Positions 24,535-34,354 of a stretch of DNA of 45,418 bases are shown one piece after another. The DNA is from Ignavibacteria bacterium. Lineage in GTDB: Bacteria; Bacteroidota; Ignavibacteria; Ch128b. The stretch's first letter is position 1. Every line of letters begins with the position of its first letter. The notes beneath the pieces are model-generated. The model was not told the DNA's origin, did no database searches, and was given only the letters and a program-made list of their open reading frames with translations. The stretch lies in NCBI GenBank assembly GCA_016873845.1, contig VGVX01000013.1, positions 1 through 45,418 on the forward strand, in the 5' to 3' direction. The position numbers and the translations under genes are program-made.

Positions 24535-27279
24535 ATGAAGAAAATATTCTTAATCGATGCGATGGCAATGGCTTACAAGGCTTACTTTGCATTCATTAAT
24601 AGACCATTACGAAATAGTAAAGGGCAAAACACAAGTGCTGTCTATGGTTTCTTTGCCTCTTTGCTGCGGATCCTCGAGAAAGAAAAACCTGATTATCTGG
24701 CTGTGGCTTTTGATCTCAAAGAGAAAACATTCCGTCATAAAAAATTTCCAGAGTACAAGGCAAACCGCCAGGAAATGCCCGAGGAAATGATTTATCAAAT
24801 TGATTATATCAAGCAAATTCTCGAAGCGATGGATGTCTCAATGCTTTCTATCCCTGGATATGAAGCTGATGATATAATCGGAACGCTGGTTCATTCACTC
24901 AAAGAACAAAAACTCAAACTTTATTTAGTAACACCGGATAAAGATTATTTTCAATTAATTAACGATTCAACCATAATCTATAAACCGGCAAAAAGTATAG
25001 ACGAAGCTGAATTAATTGACGAAGTTAAATTGTTTGAAAAAATGGAACTAAGCCCATCGCAGATAATAGATTTTTTAGCTTTGACAGGTGATAGTTCAGA
25101 CAATATTCCAGGTGTTAAGGGCATTGGTGAAAAAACGGCGTTAACACTTTTGAAAGAATTCAATTCTCTTGATAACATTTATAAAAACATCTCCTCAATC
25201 TCAAAAGCCAGTGTAAAACAAAAACTATCGGAGCAGAAAGATTCGGCGTATCTTTCGAGGGAATTAGTTACAATAAATTTGCATACGCCCATCCAATTTA
25301 AGCTTGATGACTTCAGTCTGAAGAAGCCAAACTTGAAAGCTTTGGATCAAATATTAACTGAACTTGAAATACGATCACTTAAAAAACGCATTCACGAGCT
25401 TTATGATATTCCGGAGCAAAATTTATTTTTTGATGAAAAGAAATCTCCTTCCGAACAGTTTAGCACATACGCGCAATTTAATCCTGCCGATACACAGTAT
25501 GAAATCCTTCGAACTGAAGAAGAGGTCAAAAGATTAATAGAAAAAATTATTAATGCGCATGAATTTACGTTTGATACCGAAACTGATAATCTAAACGCGA
25601 TTGATGCAAGACTTGTTGCTATATCATTTTGTCTTCGAGTGAATGAAGCCTATCTCATTAAATTTGATAAACATAGCACTCTCCCAATAAAGTCCAAGTT
25701 ACTCGAATTATTGAAACCAATTTTTAAGGACGAAAAAATTCTCAAGATTGGCCAAAACCTTAAATATGATATGACTGTACTTGATAAATATGGAATTGAA
25801 ATAACGGGACCGCTCTTTGACACGATGGTAGCTTCGTACGCGTTAAATTCGAATGCTCCGAATAATCTCGATGAATTAGCATTGAGATATTTAAATTATT
25901 CAACAATCAAACTTTCGGCTTTAATCGGCGAGAAAAAAAATCCTGAATTGATGTGGGATGTTGATCTTGAGCAATTGAAAAATTATTCGTGTGAAGATGC
26001 TGACATTACATATCGACTCTATGAGAAGCTAATATCGGAATTGAAAGAAAATGAATTAACTGATCTTTGTGAAACTATAGAATTCCCACTTGTTAAAACA
26101 CTCACACGTATGGAGTTAAATGGTGTTCATGTAGAAAGTTCGGAGCTTTCGGAACAGAAGAAGCAAATCGAGCATCTGATCGAAATCAATGAAGCTGAAA
26201 TTTTTAATCACGCAAAGGAAAAGTTCAACATTAATTCCCCGAAGCAGCTTCAAGAAATTCTATTTAATAAACTAAAACTTGAAGCAGTCAAAAAAACAAA
26301 AACAGGTTTTTCAACCGATATTCAAGCGCTTGAACAGATAAGATATTCACACCCAATTATTGAAAACTTAATAAGTTACAGGCAATTAAGTAAACTGAAA
26401 AGCACATATATCGAAGCACTTCCAAGAATGATAAATCCAACAACTGGTAGAATACATACTTCCTATAATCAAACTGTTACTGCAACCGGGAGACTTTCGA
26501 GCACAGACCCAAACCTGCAAAATATTCCCATTAGGACAGAGCTTGGAAGAGAAATACGAAAAGCATTCACTGCTCCAGATAATAATTGGATAATCATGAG
26601 TGCAGATTATTCCCAAATCGAACTAAGAATAATGGCTCACATCTGTGAAGATAAAAATATGATCGCTGCATTCGAGAATGATGTTGATATCCACTCGAAT
26701 ACAGCTTCGCTGATCTACAATTGCAAACTTAAAGATGTAGCGCACGATATGCGCAGAAAAGCAAAGGAAGTGAATTTCGGAATCCTTTATGGAATTGGAG
26801 CTTTTGGACTCAAGGTGAGATTAGGAATTTCACAATCCGAAGCAAAAGAAATAATTGATAAATATTTTAAGAAGTATCCTGGTGTGCAGGACTATCTCGA
26901 CTCAACCATTGAATTTGCGAAGAAGAAAGGTTATGTCGAAACATTAATGAAACGAAAAAGATATTTACCGAATATCAATTCAAAGAATTTTGCAGTTCGT
27001 TCATTTGAGGAGCGTGCTGCTATCAATATGCCGATTCAAGGAACTGCTGCAGACATGATCAAAATTGCAATGAACAATCTCGACCGGATGTTTGATAAAG
27101 AAATTCTCAAGTCGAAAATGATAATGCAAGTTCATGACGAATTAGTTTTTGAAGTCTCTAAATCTGAATTAGATAAAGTCAGGCAACTTGTCCAAACAGA
27201 AATGGTTAATGCAATTTCATTAAAAGTTCCAGTGAAAGTTGACATCGGTGAAGGTGATAATTGGCTTGATGCTCATTAA
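24535..27279 (+). CDS. polA: DNA polymerase I
   Basis: PolA fills gaps and removes RNA primers. The 914-residue protein has all three parts. The 5' nuclease domain (1 to about 290) shows FDLKEKTFRHK, GYEADDIIGTL and TGDSSDNIPGVKGIGEKTA. The 3'-5' exonuclease (about 325-520) retains FDTETDN, NLKYDMTVL and EDADITYRLY, so proofreading looks intact. The polymerase domain has motif A ADYSQIELRIMAH, motif B RRKAKEVNFGILYG (phenylalanine at the ddNTP-selecting position) and motif C MQVHDELVFE. It starts with ATG right after the permease gene. Confidence 0.98.
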   Translation: MKKIFLIDAMAMAYKAYFAFINRPLRNSKGQNTSAVYGFFASLLRILEKEKPDYLAVAFDLKEKTFRHKKFPEYKANRQEMPEEMIYQIDYIKQILEAMDVSMLSIPGYEADDIIGTLVHSLKEQKLKLYLVTPDKDYFQLINDSTIIYKPAKSIDEAELIDEVKLFEKMELSPSQIIDFLALTGDSSDNIPGVKGIGEKTALTLLKEFNSLDNIYKNISSISKASVKQKLSEQKDSAYLSRELVTINLHTPIQFKLDDFSLKKPNLKALDQILTELEIRSLKKRIHELYDIPEQNLFFDEKKSPSEQFSTYAQFNPADTQYEILRTEEEVKRLIEKIINAHEFTFDTETDNLNAIDARLVAISFCLRVNEAYLIKFDKHSTLPIKSKLLELLKPIFKDEKILKIGQNLKYDMTVLDKYGIEITGPLFDTMVASYALNSNAPNNLDELALRYLNYSTIKLSALIGEKKNPELMWDVDLEQLKNYSCEDADITYRLYEKLISELKENELTDLCETIEFPLVKTLTRMELNGVHVESSELSEQKKQIEHLIEINEAEIFNHAKEKFNINSPKQLQEILFNKLKLEAVKKTKTGFSTDIQALEQIRYSHPIIENLISYRQLSKLKSTYIEALPRMINPTTGRIHTSYNQTVTATGRLSSTDPNLQNIPIRTELGREIRKAFTAPDNNWIIMSADYSQIELRIMAHICEDKNMIAAFENDVDIHSNTASLIYNCKLKDVAHDMRRKAKEVNFGILYGIGAFGLKVRLGISQSEAKEIIDKYFKKYPGVQDYLDSTIEFAKKKGYVETLMKRKRYLPNINSKNFAVRSFEERAAINMPIQGTAADMIKIAMNNLDRMFDKEILKSKMIMQVHDELVFEVSKSELDKVRQLVQTEMVNAISLKVPVKVDIGEGDNWLDAH

Positions 27280-27290
27280 TGCTATTTACT

Positions 27291-27366
27291 GGAACATAGA
27301 TTTTTATGATCATTATGATTTATTAAGATCATAAAAGATCTTAACGATCTTAAAAATCAGCGTTCC
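27291..27366. repeat. 76-bp imperfect palindromic element rich in GATC
   Basis: The element begins GGAACATAGATTTTTATGATC and ends GATCTTAAAAATCAGCGTTCC, which are imperfect inverted copies with about four mismatches. Inside is a perfect 8-bp hairpin, TTAAGATC-N6-GATCTTAA (27323-27344). It fills the space between the convergent polA and permease genes. It could act as a two-way terminator or be a small mobile-type repeat. A related start sequence (GGAACACAGAT) occurs at 30511 downwards on the minus strand. Confidence 0.6.
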
Positions 27367-27392
27367 TATTATTGTTACAAACCAACATATTT

Positions 27393-28223
27393 CTACCCTT
27401 TCACACTGCCAAGTGTTAATCCAGATACTAACCATTTACTGAGCACAACAAACAAAATTACGACTGGAATGCTCACAACCAACGAAGCTGCGGCATACAA
27501 TCCCCACTCTGTTGTGAGATTGGATTGGAATGACTTAAGTCCCAGCGGAAGCGTATAAAGTTTTGTGTCCTGCAGAATTTGTGCTGCAACAATATATTCA
27601 GACCACGCTGCCATAAAAGAAAAAAGTGCGGTTATTACTAATGCAGGAGCCGCAAGCGGAAGTATAATTTTATAAAAAGCTTGAAACCGAGTACATCCGT
27701 CTATTCGTGCGGCTTCTTCAAGACTGAATGGAATAGTATCATAGTATCCTTTCATTTGCCAGACGCAGAATGGCAAAGCGGTTGAAGTGTAAACGATGAT
27801 AATTCCAAAATAACTGTTCAAAAGTCCGAGTTCAATCAGCATGATATACATTGGAAGAAGAAGCATTGTTGCTGGAAACATTTGCGTTATTATGATACCA
27901 GTCATGCTCAATTGTTTACCGATAAAATTAAATCTCGATAATGCATATCCGGCCGTTGAAGCAAGCACGACTCCAGTAATTGTCACAACGAGAGAAATGA
28001 AAGTTGAATTCCAAATCCAAAGAAGAAAATCTCTATTGGTAAAAAGTTCAACATATGACTTGAAAGTAGCATTATCGGGAATAATCTCAAGTGAGGTCGA
28101 AAGTAGTTTATCTCCAGGACGCAGCGAAATACTGAAGACATTTAAAACTGGGTAGAGCGTTCCTATCGTGAATACTATTAAAAACAAATAGATAAAAAAG
28201 TTAACGAGTTTACTTTCTTTCAT
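27393..28223 (-). CDS. Carbohydrate ABC transporter permease (MalG type)
   Basis: This 276-residue inner-membrane protein has six hydrophobic segments and the ABC-permease EAA loop EEAARIDGCTRFQAF followed by ILPLAAPAL. The end, GLTLGSVKG, is typical of MalG-type permeases. It should pair with the permease half of the fusion protein upstream, two bases away, to form the membrane channel for a sugar. No ATPase (MalK/MsmX type) is in the window, so it must be supplied from elsewhere. The secreted amylase upstream points to starch-derived oligosaccharides. Confidence 0.92.
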   Translation of the reverse strand: MKESKLVNFFIYLFLIVFTIGTLYPVLNVFSISLRPGDKLLSTSLEIIPDNATFKSYVELFTNRDFLLWIWNSTFISLVVTITGVVLASTAGYALSRFNFIGKQLSMTGIIITQMFPATMLLLPMYIMLIELGLLNSYFGIIIVYTSTALPFCVWQMKGYYDTIPFSLEEAARIDGCTRFQAFYKIILPLAAPALVITALFSFMAAWSEYIVAAQILQDTKLYTLPLGLKSFQSNLTTEWGLYAAASLVVSIPVVILFVVLSKWLVSGLTLGSVKG

Positions 28224-28225
28224 TT

Positions 28226-30502
28226 CTAATATACCGATTCTGTTGCTTTCGTTTTCTTTATCAGAGAAATGCTCATTAGTAATAAAATTAAAAATATAAC
28301 CATACTGAATGCAGCCGCATAACCATAGCGATAAAGGTTAAATGCAGCTTTATAAACATATGAAACCAATATATGTGTTTGATCCGATGGTTCACCTGCA
28401 TTACTTACAAGCCAAACAACATTCAAATTATTAAACGTCCATATTATCCCAAGTGTAATAGCCGGAATTAGCACAGGCTTAATCAATGGGATTGTAATAC
28501 TTTTAAGCTTGTGAAACCACCTTGCACCTTCAATATCAGCTGCTTCATAAAGTTCTTGTGGGATGCTCTGCAGAGCGCCCAATGAGATTATCATCATAAA
28601 AGGAAATCCAAGCCAAACATTTGTAAGAATAACTGCAAGAAAAGCTTCTGTTGGACTTTTTAACCATTCGACAGCAGGGAGCATTAAATATTTAGTAAAG
28701 ATTAGGTTAATTGAGCCATACTCGTAGTTAAACATTCCGCGCCATGTCAGAGCAACAATATACTGTGGAATTGCCCAAGGCAGAATCAATAGAGTTCTGA
28801 AAATTCCTTTACCTGGAAGTGAACGATTTAACAATAGTGCTAATGCAACACCAAGCACAACATGGAAGAACACGTTTGAAAAAGTCCAGAAGATCGTCTT
28901 TAAAAATACCGAATAAAAAACCGGCTCTGAAAAAACTTTAACATATTGATCGAAACCAATTATTCCCCAATCACTTATATGCCTTAAGTTCATATTGGAA
29001 AGGGATAAAACTACATTATAAAAGAATGGATAAAAGATTACTAACCCCATCACAATAAGAGCGGGTAATAAAAAGAAATAAGCAAACCGATTCTCTTTAA
29101 ATGTCAGTATGAACGAGATGCATGTCTTCCGCGAGAGAATAATCAAAATGAAAATCCCAATTCCAGCAATTATGAAAAAGATCTGCTCCGCCGATTCAGA
29201 TGTCACATCTTCCTTCAGTTCAGCAATTTTCTTAACAGCATCCTTCTGCATCTGAATTGCAGCTTGTTCTGGACCGATTGTTCCTCCAAGAACAGCTTGA
29301 TAACTCGGTCTCATTGCATCCCAAATTGCACGCATCTCAGACACAATTGGCATTGGTTTGCCGAATTCAATTTGTTTTTGTGAATTTTGAAGAATCTCGT
29401 CCTTCAAGATGAAAGGATCTTGATAGACTTCTTTTCGTGTTGGAAATGTATTCAATTGTTTTGCTGTCTGAAGTTGGTTCTCGGGAGACAATAAAAATTC
29501 CATAAGCTTTTTAATGATCGATAGCTTATCATCTTTCACATTTGCGTTGATTGAAAATCCTTTTGCTGACACCATTGGCGCAGCTCGCAGTCCAGTTTCC
29601 TCAATCAGAGGTAATGGGGAAATACCATAATCGATTCCTGATTTACCGTAACTTGCCCAAGACCAATCGCCGTTGATCAGCATTGCGGCTCTTCCCTCCT
29701 TGAAAAGTACATCTGCGATTTCGTAATCAGCTTCATTTGGAATAATTTTATGCTTATCCCTAAGCTCTGCGATAAATTTTAACCCACTTATCATCGCTTG
29801 CGAATTCAGAGTTGGATTAAGACTATCGTCAAATACCCAGCCGCCATATCCAGTTAAGAATGGAATGAAGAAGAATGGTTCTGTGTAGTTCCAGACAAGT
29901 CCGTATTGATCAGTCTTTCCATCATTGTTTTTATCAAGAGTTAATTTTTTTCCAATCTCGATGAGTTCCCTATCTGTTTCTGGTGGAGATTTTAAAAGAG
30001 CTTTATTGTAGACGAGAGTTAAATGATTCCCAAGTTTATCAGCCAGCATCCAAAGTTTGCCATTGCTGTAGACTTTTGCTTTTTCGTTAAAATTGTTTAA
30101 GTACTCCTCAGAAAAAATTTCATCTAATGGCTTGATGATTTTCATTATTTCGAATGGACCGACTTGATCCTCAGGACCGTAAACTAATTCAGGACCTTGA
30201 CCACCGATTGCAGCGATTATAAATCCAGATCGAAGTTCCTCAGTTTCTTTATAAAGTTGTGTGACTTTAATTTCATGATTCAACTTCATAAAATTATCGA
30301 GATGCCGCTGAAGTACTTCTCTTTCATCGACTCTCATCTGATGCCAAATAATAATTTCATTCGGATCGGATTTCTTCCCACAGCCCATCGCAATCAAACA
30401 AAGAAAGAGAATGGCAATTATAATTGATACACGATGCTTAATGCTTATTAAATCTGTGAAAACCTGTCGGTAGTCAGGCAAGTTCTGCTCAATCCGAGTC
30501 AT
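28226..30502 (-). CDS. Fused sugar-binding protein and ABC permease (MalE-MalF type)
   Basis: This 758-residue protein joins two normally separate transporter parts. Residues about 25-41 form a lipoprotein signal (hydrophobic stretch, then AMGC). Residues about 45-430 are an extracellular solute-binding protein: IIIWHQMRVDER, AAIGGQGPELVYGPED, GRAAMLINGDWSW and PMVSAKGFSI. A membrane helix follows (AEQIFFIIAGIGIF), then a permease from about 470 with RFAYFFLLPALIV, several helices and the EAA loop YEAADIEGARWFHKL. The frame is uninterrupted across the join. The first 20 residues derive from an intergenic-type repeat, so the start (ATG 30502) is uncertain. It is 10 bases after the amylase gene. 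Confidence 0.9.
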   Translation of the reverse strand: MTRIEQNLPDYRQVFTDLISIKHRVSIIIAILFLCLIAMGCGKKSDPNEIIIWHQMRVDEREVLQRHLDNFMKLNHEIKVTQLYKETEELRSGFIIAAIGGQGPELVYGPEDQVGPFEIMKIIKPLDEIFSEEYLNNFNEKAKVYSNGKLWMLADKLGNHLTLVYNKALLKSPPETDRELIEIGKKLTLDKNNDGKTDQYGLVWNYTEPFFFIPFLTGYGGWVFDDSLNPTLNSQAMISGLKFIAELRDKHKIIPNEADYEIADVLFKEGRAAMLINGDWSWASYGKSGIDYGISPLPLIEETGLRAAPMVSAKGFSINANVKDDKLSIIKKLMEFLLSPENQLQTAKQLNTFPTRKEVYQDPFILKDEILQNSQKQIEFGKPMPIVSEMRAIWDAMRPSYQAVLGGTIGPEQAAIQMQKDAVKKIAELKEDVTSESAEQIFFIIAGIGIFILIILSRKTCISFILTFKENRFAYFFLLPALIVMGLVIFYPFFYNVVLSLSNMNLRHISDWGIIGFDQYVKVFSEPVFYSVFLKTIFWTFSNVFFHVVLGVALALLLNRSLPGKGIFRTLLILPWAIPQYIVALTWRGMFNYEYGSINLIFTKYLMLPAVEWLKSPTEAFLAVILTNVWLGFPFMMIISLGALQSIPQELYEAADIEGARWFHKLKSITIPLIKPVLIPAITLGIIWTFNNLNVVWLVSNAGEPSDQTHILVSYVYKAAFNLYRYGYAAAFSMVIFLILLLMSISLIKKTKATESVY

Positions 30503-30511
30503 CTGTGTTCC
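30451..30511 (-). repeat. Intergenic-type repeat with palindrome at the start of the fusion gene
   Basis: Read on the minus strand, this begins GGAACACAGATGACTCGGATT and contains the imperfect palindrome CCTGACTACCGACAGG (30463-30478 in plus coordinates), ending near TTTTCACAGATT. Its start resembles the ends of the 76-bp element at 27291, and its palindrome resembles one of those in the broken tRNA locus (about 1729-1739). It provides the ATG at 30502 and the first codons (LPDYRQ) of the fusion gene. Confidence 0.5.
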
Positions 30512-30512
30512 A

Positions 30513-32540
30513 TTAATCCTTTAACTTAATTACGAGAAAATCTCTCGGCAATAGTATCAAATTTTTTAATGATATGACAGCTTGAGGCTGTTTTGAAAGT
30601 AATCTCTCTTTCGAAAAAATAATCTTAACTGCTTTTTTGTACAGTTCTATATTCTCGAATTTAAGTTTCTCCTTCTTTGAGTCTGAATTATTAATCAAAA
30701 TTAGGTATTTATCTTTTTTACTGAATCTTAAGTAGGAGATGATATCCCCATCATTTGCTTCAACAGATTTGAAACTTCTCACCTTCTCATCATGCCTTCT
30801 GGATAGTGTTGAATGCTGTCTGCGAAGTTTTATTATGGATTTATAAAATTCGAATAGCTCGTTCTTAGCTGAATCATTTATTAAACTCCAATCCATTGGT
30901 TTTCTGACATTTTCCGGTGGTGTTATTCCTTCCATCCCAATTTCATCACCATAGTAAACCATCGGAGTACCTGGCAAAGTAAAAATCATTGTAAGTGCCT
31001 GATACAATTTTAATGTATCATTCACAAAAAGTGATAATGCGCGGTGATTATCATGATTGCTCAAAAACTTGACCATTTGAAAATTTGCTGGATAGACTTT
31101 TCTTTGAAGTTCAATCAAATCTCCAATTTTACTTTTCGCCTTTTTATTTAGAATTCTCTCCACTTCATAGTAAAACGGATAATCGAAACACATATCCATT
31201 TCATCTTCAAAGAAAGGAATTATATAGTTTGAGCCATCCCAAACTTCTCCGAGCAGTAAAACATCGTTTCGTATCTTTTTAACTTCCTTTCTAACTTTGC
31301 TCCAAAATTGATGAGGAATTTCTTTTGCAGCATCAAAGCGAAAACCGTCGACACCATCAGAAAAATCACCATCCAAATTCGGATCAATCCAATACTTTAT
31401 AACTTCAATAAAATATTTTTGGATTTCCTCATTCTCGAAATTGAATTTTGGCATATCGGCTTCAATTCCGAAGTGATTCCATGTGGTATTCATTGAGTCA
31501 GTGAATTGATACCAATTTGAAAATCTTGATTTTGGTCTATTTACAGCATCTCTAAAAAATCTATGAGAAGAATCCGAGTGATTGATTACCAAATCCATTA
31601 TTACTCGTATTTCATTATTCTTACACTCTGAAATAAATCGGTAGTAATCGTTAAATGATCCATAATCTTTTTCAATTGAAAAATAGTTAGTGGTATTATA
31701 ACCGTGATCTTTCGTGCTTTCATTGAAAGGCATTAACCAGAGCGTATTCACACCAAGTTCTTTGAAATAATTTAATTTGGCAGTCAAACCGTTAAAATCA
31801 CCAATCCCATCTTGATTTGAATCGTGGAATGAACGTATATAGACTTCATACATTACTGCACTATCATAAAAGCGTGGTGTTTTGATTTTTGCTTTGAACC
31901 TATCTAAAAAGAATTTTGAAAGATACCCTTCATTTCTATTCCCATTCAAATCGGAAAATTGAATCAAAACATTATGCTCACCTTCTTCTAAATTTGAAGA
32001 TGGAATGATTTTTAATTCACCTGACTTTTGAGCAAAAACATATTTGCAAACTATTTTATCAATCAAAACCGAAATGGAGTTCGGATTGATCAAAGTGTCA
32101 ACTCCAACTAATTTGCAGGTTATTTCATCTAATTTCGTAACTCGTTTACTATTTGGTGGATTGAAATTAACCACATAGGGTGAACCGAATTGATAAGGAA
32201 TTATAATCCCATTTTTCCATTCATCTTCAGTAACATTTGGTGCGTTTGGATCGGTAATCCATATAGAATCGTTCAACACATATTTGTAATGATATTCGAT
32301 TCCCGGCTTAAGTTTTAAAGTTGCTGTAAATAAATTCCTAGCAGAATCGAAATTCATTTCATTTGCGGATTTACTCCAATTATTAAAAGAACCTGCGACA
32401 GAAACTGTTGTAGTTTTATATACTGCATCGGGCTTATAAAAAAACTTTGTTCCTCCTGAAGTTGGAATTGGGGAAAGATTTGTTTGCTGAGCATTGATAA
32501 GTGAAACTAATATTAAAATAAAACACTGCACAAGTTTCAT
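30513..32540 (-). CDS. Secreted alpha-amylase family protein (GH13)
   Basis: This 675-residue protein has a Sec signal (MKLVQCFILILVSLINA). Residues about 25-115 form a glycogen-binding-like domain (VSVAGSFNNWSKS, YHYKYVLND, ITDPNAPN). A second beta domain follows, and the GH13 barrel spans about 225-580 with the usual regions: DLVINHSD, GFRFDAAKEIP (nucleophile D), LLGEVWDG (acid/base E) and FLSNHDNHRA (third D). The C-terminal 80 residues are a beta domain. It probably releases malto-oligosaccharides outside the cytoplasmic membrane. It is first in the operon with the transporter fusion and the MalG-type permease. Confidence 0.93.
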   Translation of the reverse strand: MKLVQCFILILVSLINAQQTNLSPIPTSGGTKFFYKPDAVYKTTTVSVAGSFNNWSKSANEMNFDSARNLFTATLKLKPGIEYHYKYVLNDSIWITDPNAPNVTEDEWKNGIIIPYQFGSPYVVNFNPPNSKRVTKLDEITCKLVGVDTLINPNSISVLIDKIVCKYVFAQKSGELKIIPSSNLEEGEHNVLIQFSDLNGNRNEGYLSKFFLDRFKAKIKTPRFYDSAVMYEVYIRSFHDSNQDGIGDFNGLTAKLNYFKELGVNTLWLMPFNESTKDHGYNTTNYFSIEKDYGSFNDYYRFISECKNNEIRVIMDLVINHSDSSHRFFRDAVNRPKSRFSNWYQFTDSMNTTWNHFGIEADMPKFNFENEEIQKYFIEVIKYWIDPNLDGDFSDGVDGFRFDAAKEIPHQFWSKVRKEVKKIRNDVLLLGEVWDGSNYIIPFFEDEMDMCFDYPFYYEVERILNKKAKSKIGDLIELQRKVYPANFQMVKFLSNHDNHRALSLFVNDTLKLYQALTMIFTLPGTPMVYYGDEIGMEGITPPENVRKPMDWSLINDSAKNELFEFYKSIIKLRRQHSTLSRRHDEKVRSFKSVEANDGDIISYLRFSKKDKYLILINNSDSKKEKLKFENIELYKKAVKIIFSKERLLSKQPQAVISLKNLILLPRDFLVIKLKD

Positions 32541-32659
32541 ATTTTAATATACAAATGTTTGATGAAAAAATATTTAGTTTTTTGTGACAAGATGGGAGGA
32601 AAAATTCATTTACTTCATTTATTGATTTTACTTCTCAATATTTTTAAGTTAGCCACGCA

Positions 32660-33121
32660 ATGAGTCACGAATTGGAGGAAAAAACTCTCTTAAGTAATAA
32701 GCGTGCATTACACGAATACTTCATCCTCAATACCATAGAGGCTGGAATAGTTTTGCAAGGAACTGAAGTAAAGTCACTGCGTCAGTCTAAAGCAAATTTT
32801 CTCGATGCATACGTTGATTTCATTGATGGAGAGCCCTATTTGATTAATATGCACATAAGCGAGTTTGATCACGGGAACATTTTCAATCACGAAGAAAAAA
32901 GAAAAAGAAAACTCCTGCTAAATAAAAGTGAAATCAGAAAACTCAAGTCGAAAGTCAAAGAAAAAGGATTGACATTAATCCCTGTTAGAGTATACCTTGT
33001 GAAAGGTAAAATAAAAATTGAAGTTGCAGTAGCACGCGGAAAGAAGTCATTTGATAAACGGGCTACAATTGCCGAGAAAGATGCTAAACGAGAAATTGAA
33101 AGGAAAATCAAAGTACATTGA
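32660..33121 (+). CDS. smpB: SsrA-binding protein SmpB
   Basis: SmpB binds tmRNA and brings it to stalled ribosomes. The 153-residue protein has the family's N-terminal NKRALHEYFI and GIVLQGTEVKSLRQSKAN, the central HISEFDHGN region, then ARGKKSFDKRATIAEKDAKRE near the C-terminus, where the tail reaches the decoding centre. The start is ATG with no obvious ribosome binding site. The stop overlaps the TTG start of tyrS. The gene is divergent from the amylase gene by about 120 bases; tmRNA itself was not found in the window. Confidence 0.96.
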   Translation: MSHELEEKTLLSNKRALHEYFILNTIEAGIVLQGTEVKSLRQSKANFLDAYVDFIDGEPYLINMHISEFDHGNIFNHEEKRKRKLLLNKSEIRKLKSKVKEKGLTLIPVRVYLVKGKIKIEVAVARGKKSFDKRATIAEKDAKREIERKIKVH

Positions 33122-34341
33122 AGATTAAATTCCCATCAGTTCAGGAGCAGATCGACCTGATTAAAAGAGGAACTGATGAAATCATCCCAATAGAAGAACT
33201 TGAACAGAAATTAAAAAAATCATTAGAAACAGGTACGCCGCTTAATATAAAACTCGGCTGTGATCCAAGCCGCCCTGATCTACACTTAGGCCACACCGTA
33301 GTTTTAAGAAAACTTCGGCAGTTTCAGCAGCTTGGTCATAATGCAATTTTGATTGTTGGTGATTTTACTGGAATGATCGGCGATCCATCAGGAAAAAGCA
33401 AAACTAGACCTTCGTTGTCGTTGGAAGAAACTCGTGAATTTGGGAAATCCTATTTTGAACAAGCTTCAAAAGTGATTGACGGAAGCGAAGCAAAAATTGT
33501 TTATAACTCCGATTGGCTCTCAAAAATGAATTTTGAAGATGTCATTAGACTTTCATCAAAGTATACAATTGCAAGAATGCTTGAACGTGACGATTTTAAA
33601 AAGAGATATAAAGGAGGGGAACCAATTAGTATTCATGAATTACTCTATCCCCTCGCTCAGGCTATGGATTCGGTTGCAATTAAATCAGATGTTGAGTTGG
33701 GAGGAACCGATCAAAAATTTAATTTACTCGTTGGACGTGATATTCAACGCGAGTTCAACCAAATGCCGCAAGTAATTCTCACGCTCCCGATACTTCCTGG
33801 TACTGACGGCGTTGATAAAATGAGCAAATCACTTGATAACTACATCGGAATATCTGAAACACCTTCCGAAATTTATGGCAAAACTTTGTCCATTCCTGAT
33901 TCACTTATTTACCAGTATTTTGAGTTACTAACAGATATTACAAAAGAAGAATTAAGTAAAATCAAGAAAGAGCTTGAAAGTAAAGAAGTTAATCCACGAG
34001 ATTTAAAAAGAAAATTGGCTCGGACTCTTGTTGAAATGTATTACACAAAACTTGATGCAAAAGAAGCAGAAGGAAATTTTGATAGAATCTTTATCAAAAA
34101 AGAAATACCGGAAGATATCAGTGAAATTAAAATCCCGACTTCAAAACCAATGAATTTGATAGAGTTGCTGCGATTTGTGGGAGCAGCCTCCACCAATAGC
34201 GACGCTCGCCGTTTAATCGAACAGGGCGGCATTCGTGTCGGAGGAGAAAAATTAACTAATCCTAGTGTTCTTCTTAACCTAAAGAATGAAGAAATTCTGA
34301 AAGTTGGAAAAAGAAAATTTTATAAATTAATTATTAAATAA
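33118..34341 (+). CDS. tyrS: Tyrosyl-tRNA synthetase
   Basis: TyrRS charges tRNA-Tyr. The 407-residue protein has the HIGH-type motif in [26 protein letters not shown], the tyrosine-binding EQA-like segment in the centre, the KMSKS motif (DKMSKSLDN), and a C-terminal S4 RNA-binding domain ([16 protein letters not shown]). It is the longer-spaced type close to TyrZ. The start is TTG, overlapping the smpB stop (TTGA), with a distant AAAGGA upstream. Confidence 0.95.
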   Translation: MKIKFPSVQEQIDLIKRGTDEIIPIEELEQKLKKSLETGTPLNIKLGCDPSRPDLHLGHTVVLRKLRQFQQLGHNAILIVGDFTGMIGDPSGKSKTRPSLSLEETREFGKSYFEQASKVIDGSEAKIVYNSDWLSKMNFEDVIRLSSKYTIARMLERDDFKKRYKGGEPISIHELLYPLAQAMDSVAIKSDVELGGTDQKFNLLVGRDIQREFNQMPQVILTLPILPGTDGVDKMSKSLDNYIGISETPSEIYGKTLSIPDSLIYQYFELLTDITKEELSKIKKELESKEVNPRDLKRKLARTLVEMYYTKLDAKEAEGNFDRIFIKKEIPEDISEIKIPTSKPMNLIELLRFVGAASTNSDARRLIEQGGIRVGGEKLTNPSVLLNLKNEEILKVGKRKFYKLIIK

Positions 34342-34354
34342 CGGAGATGATGAA

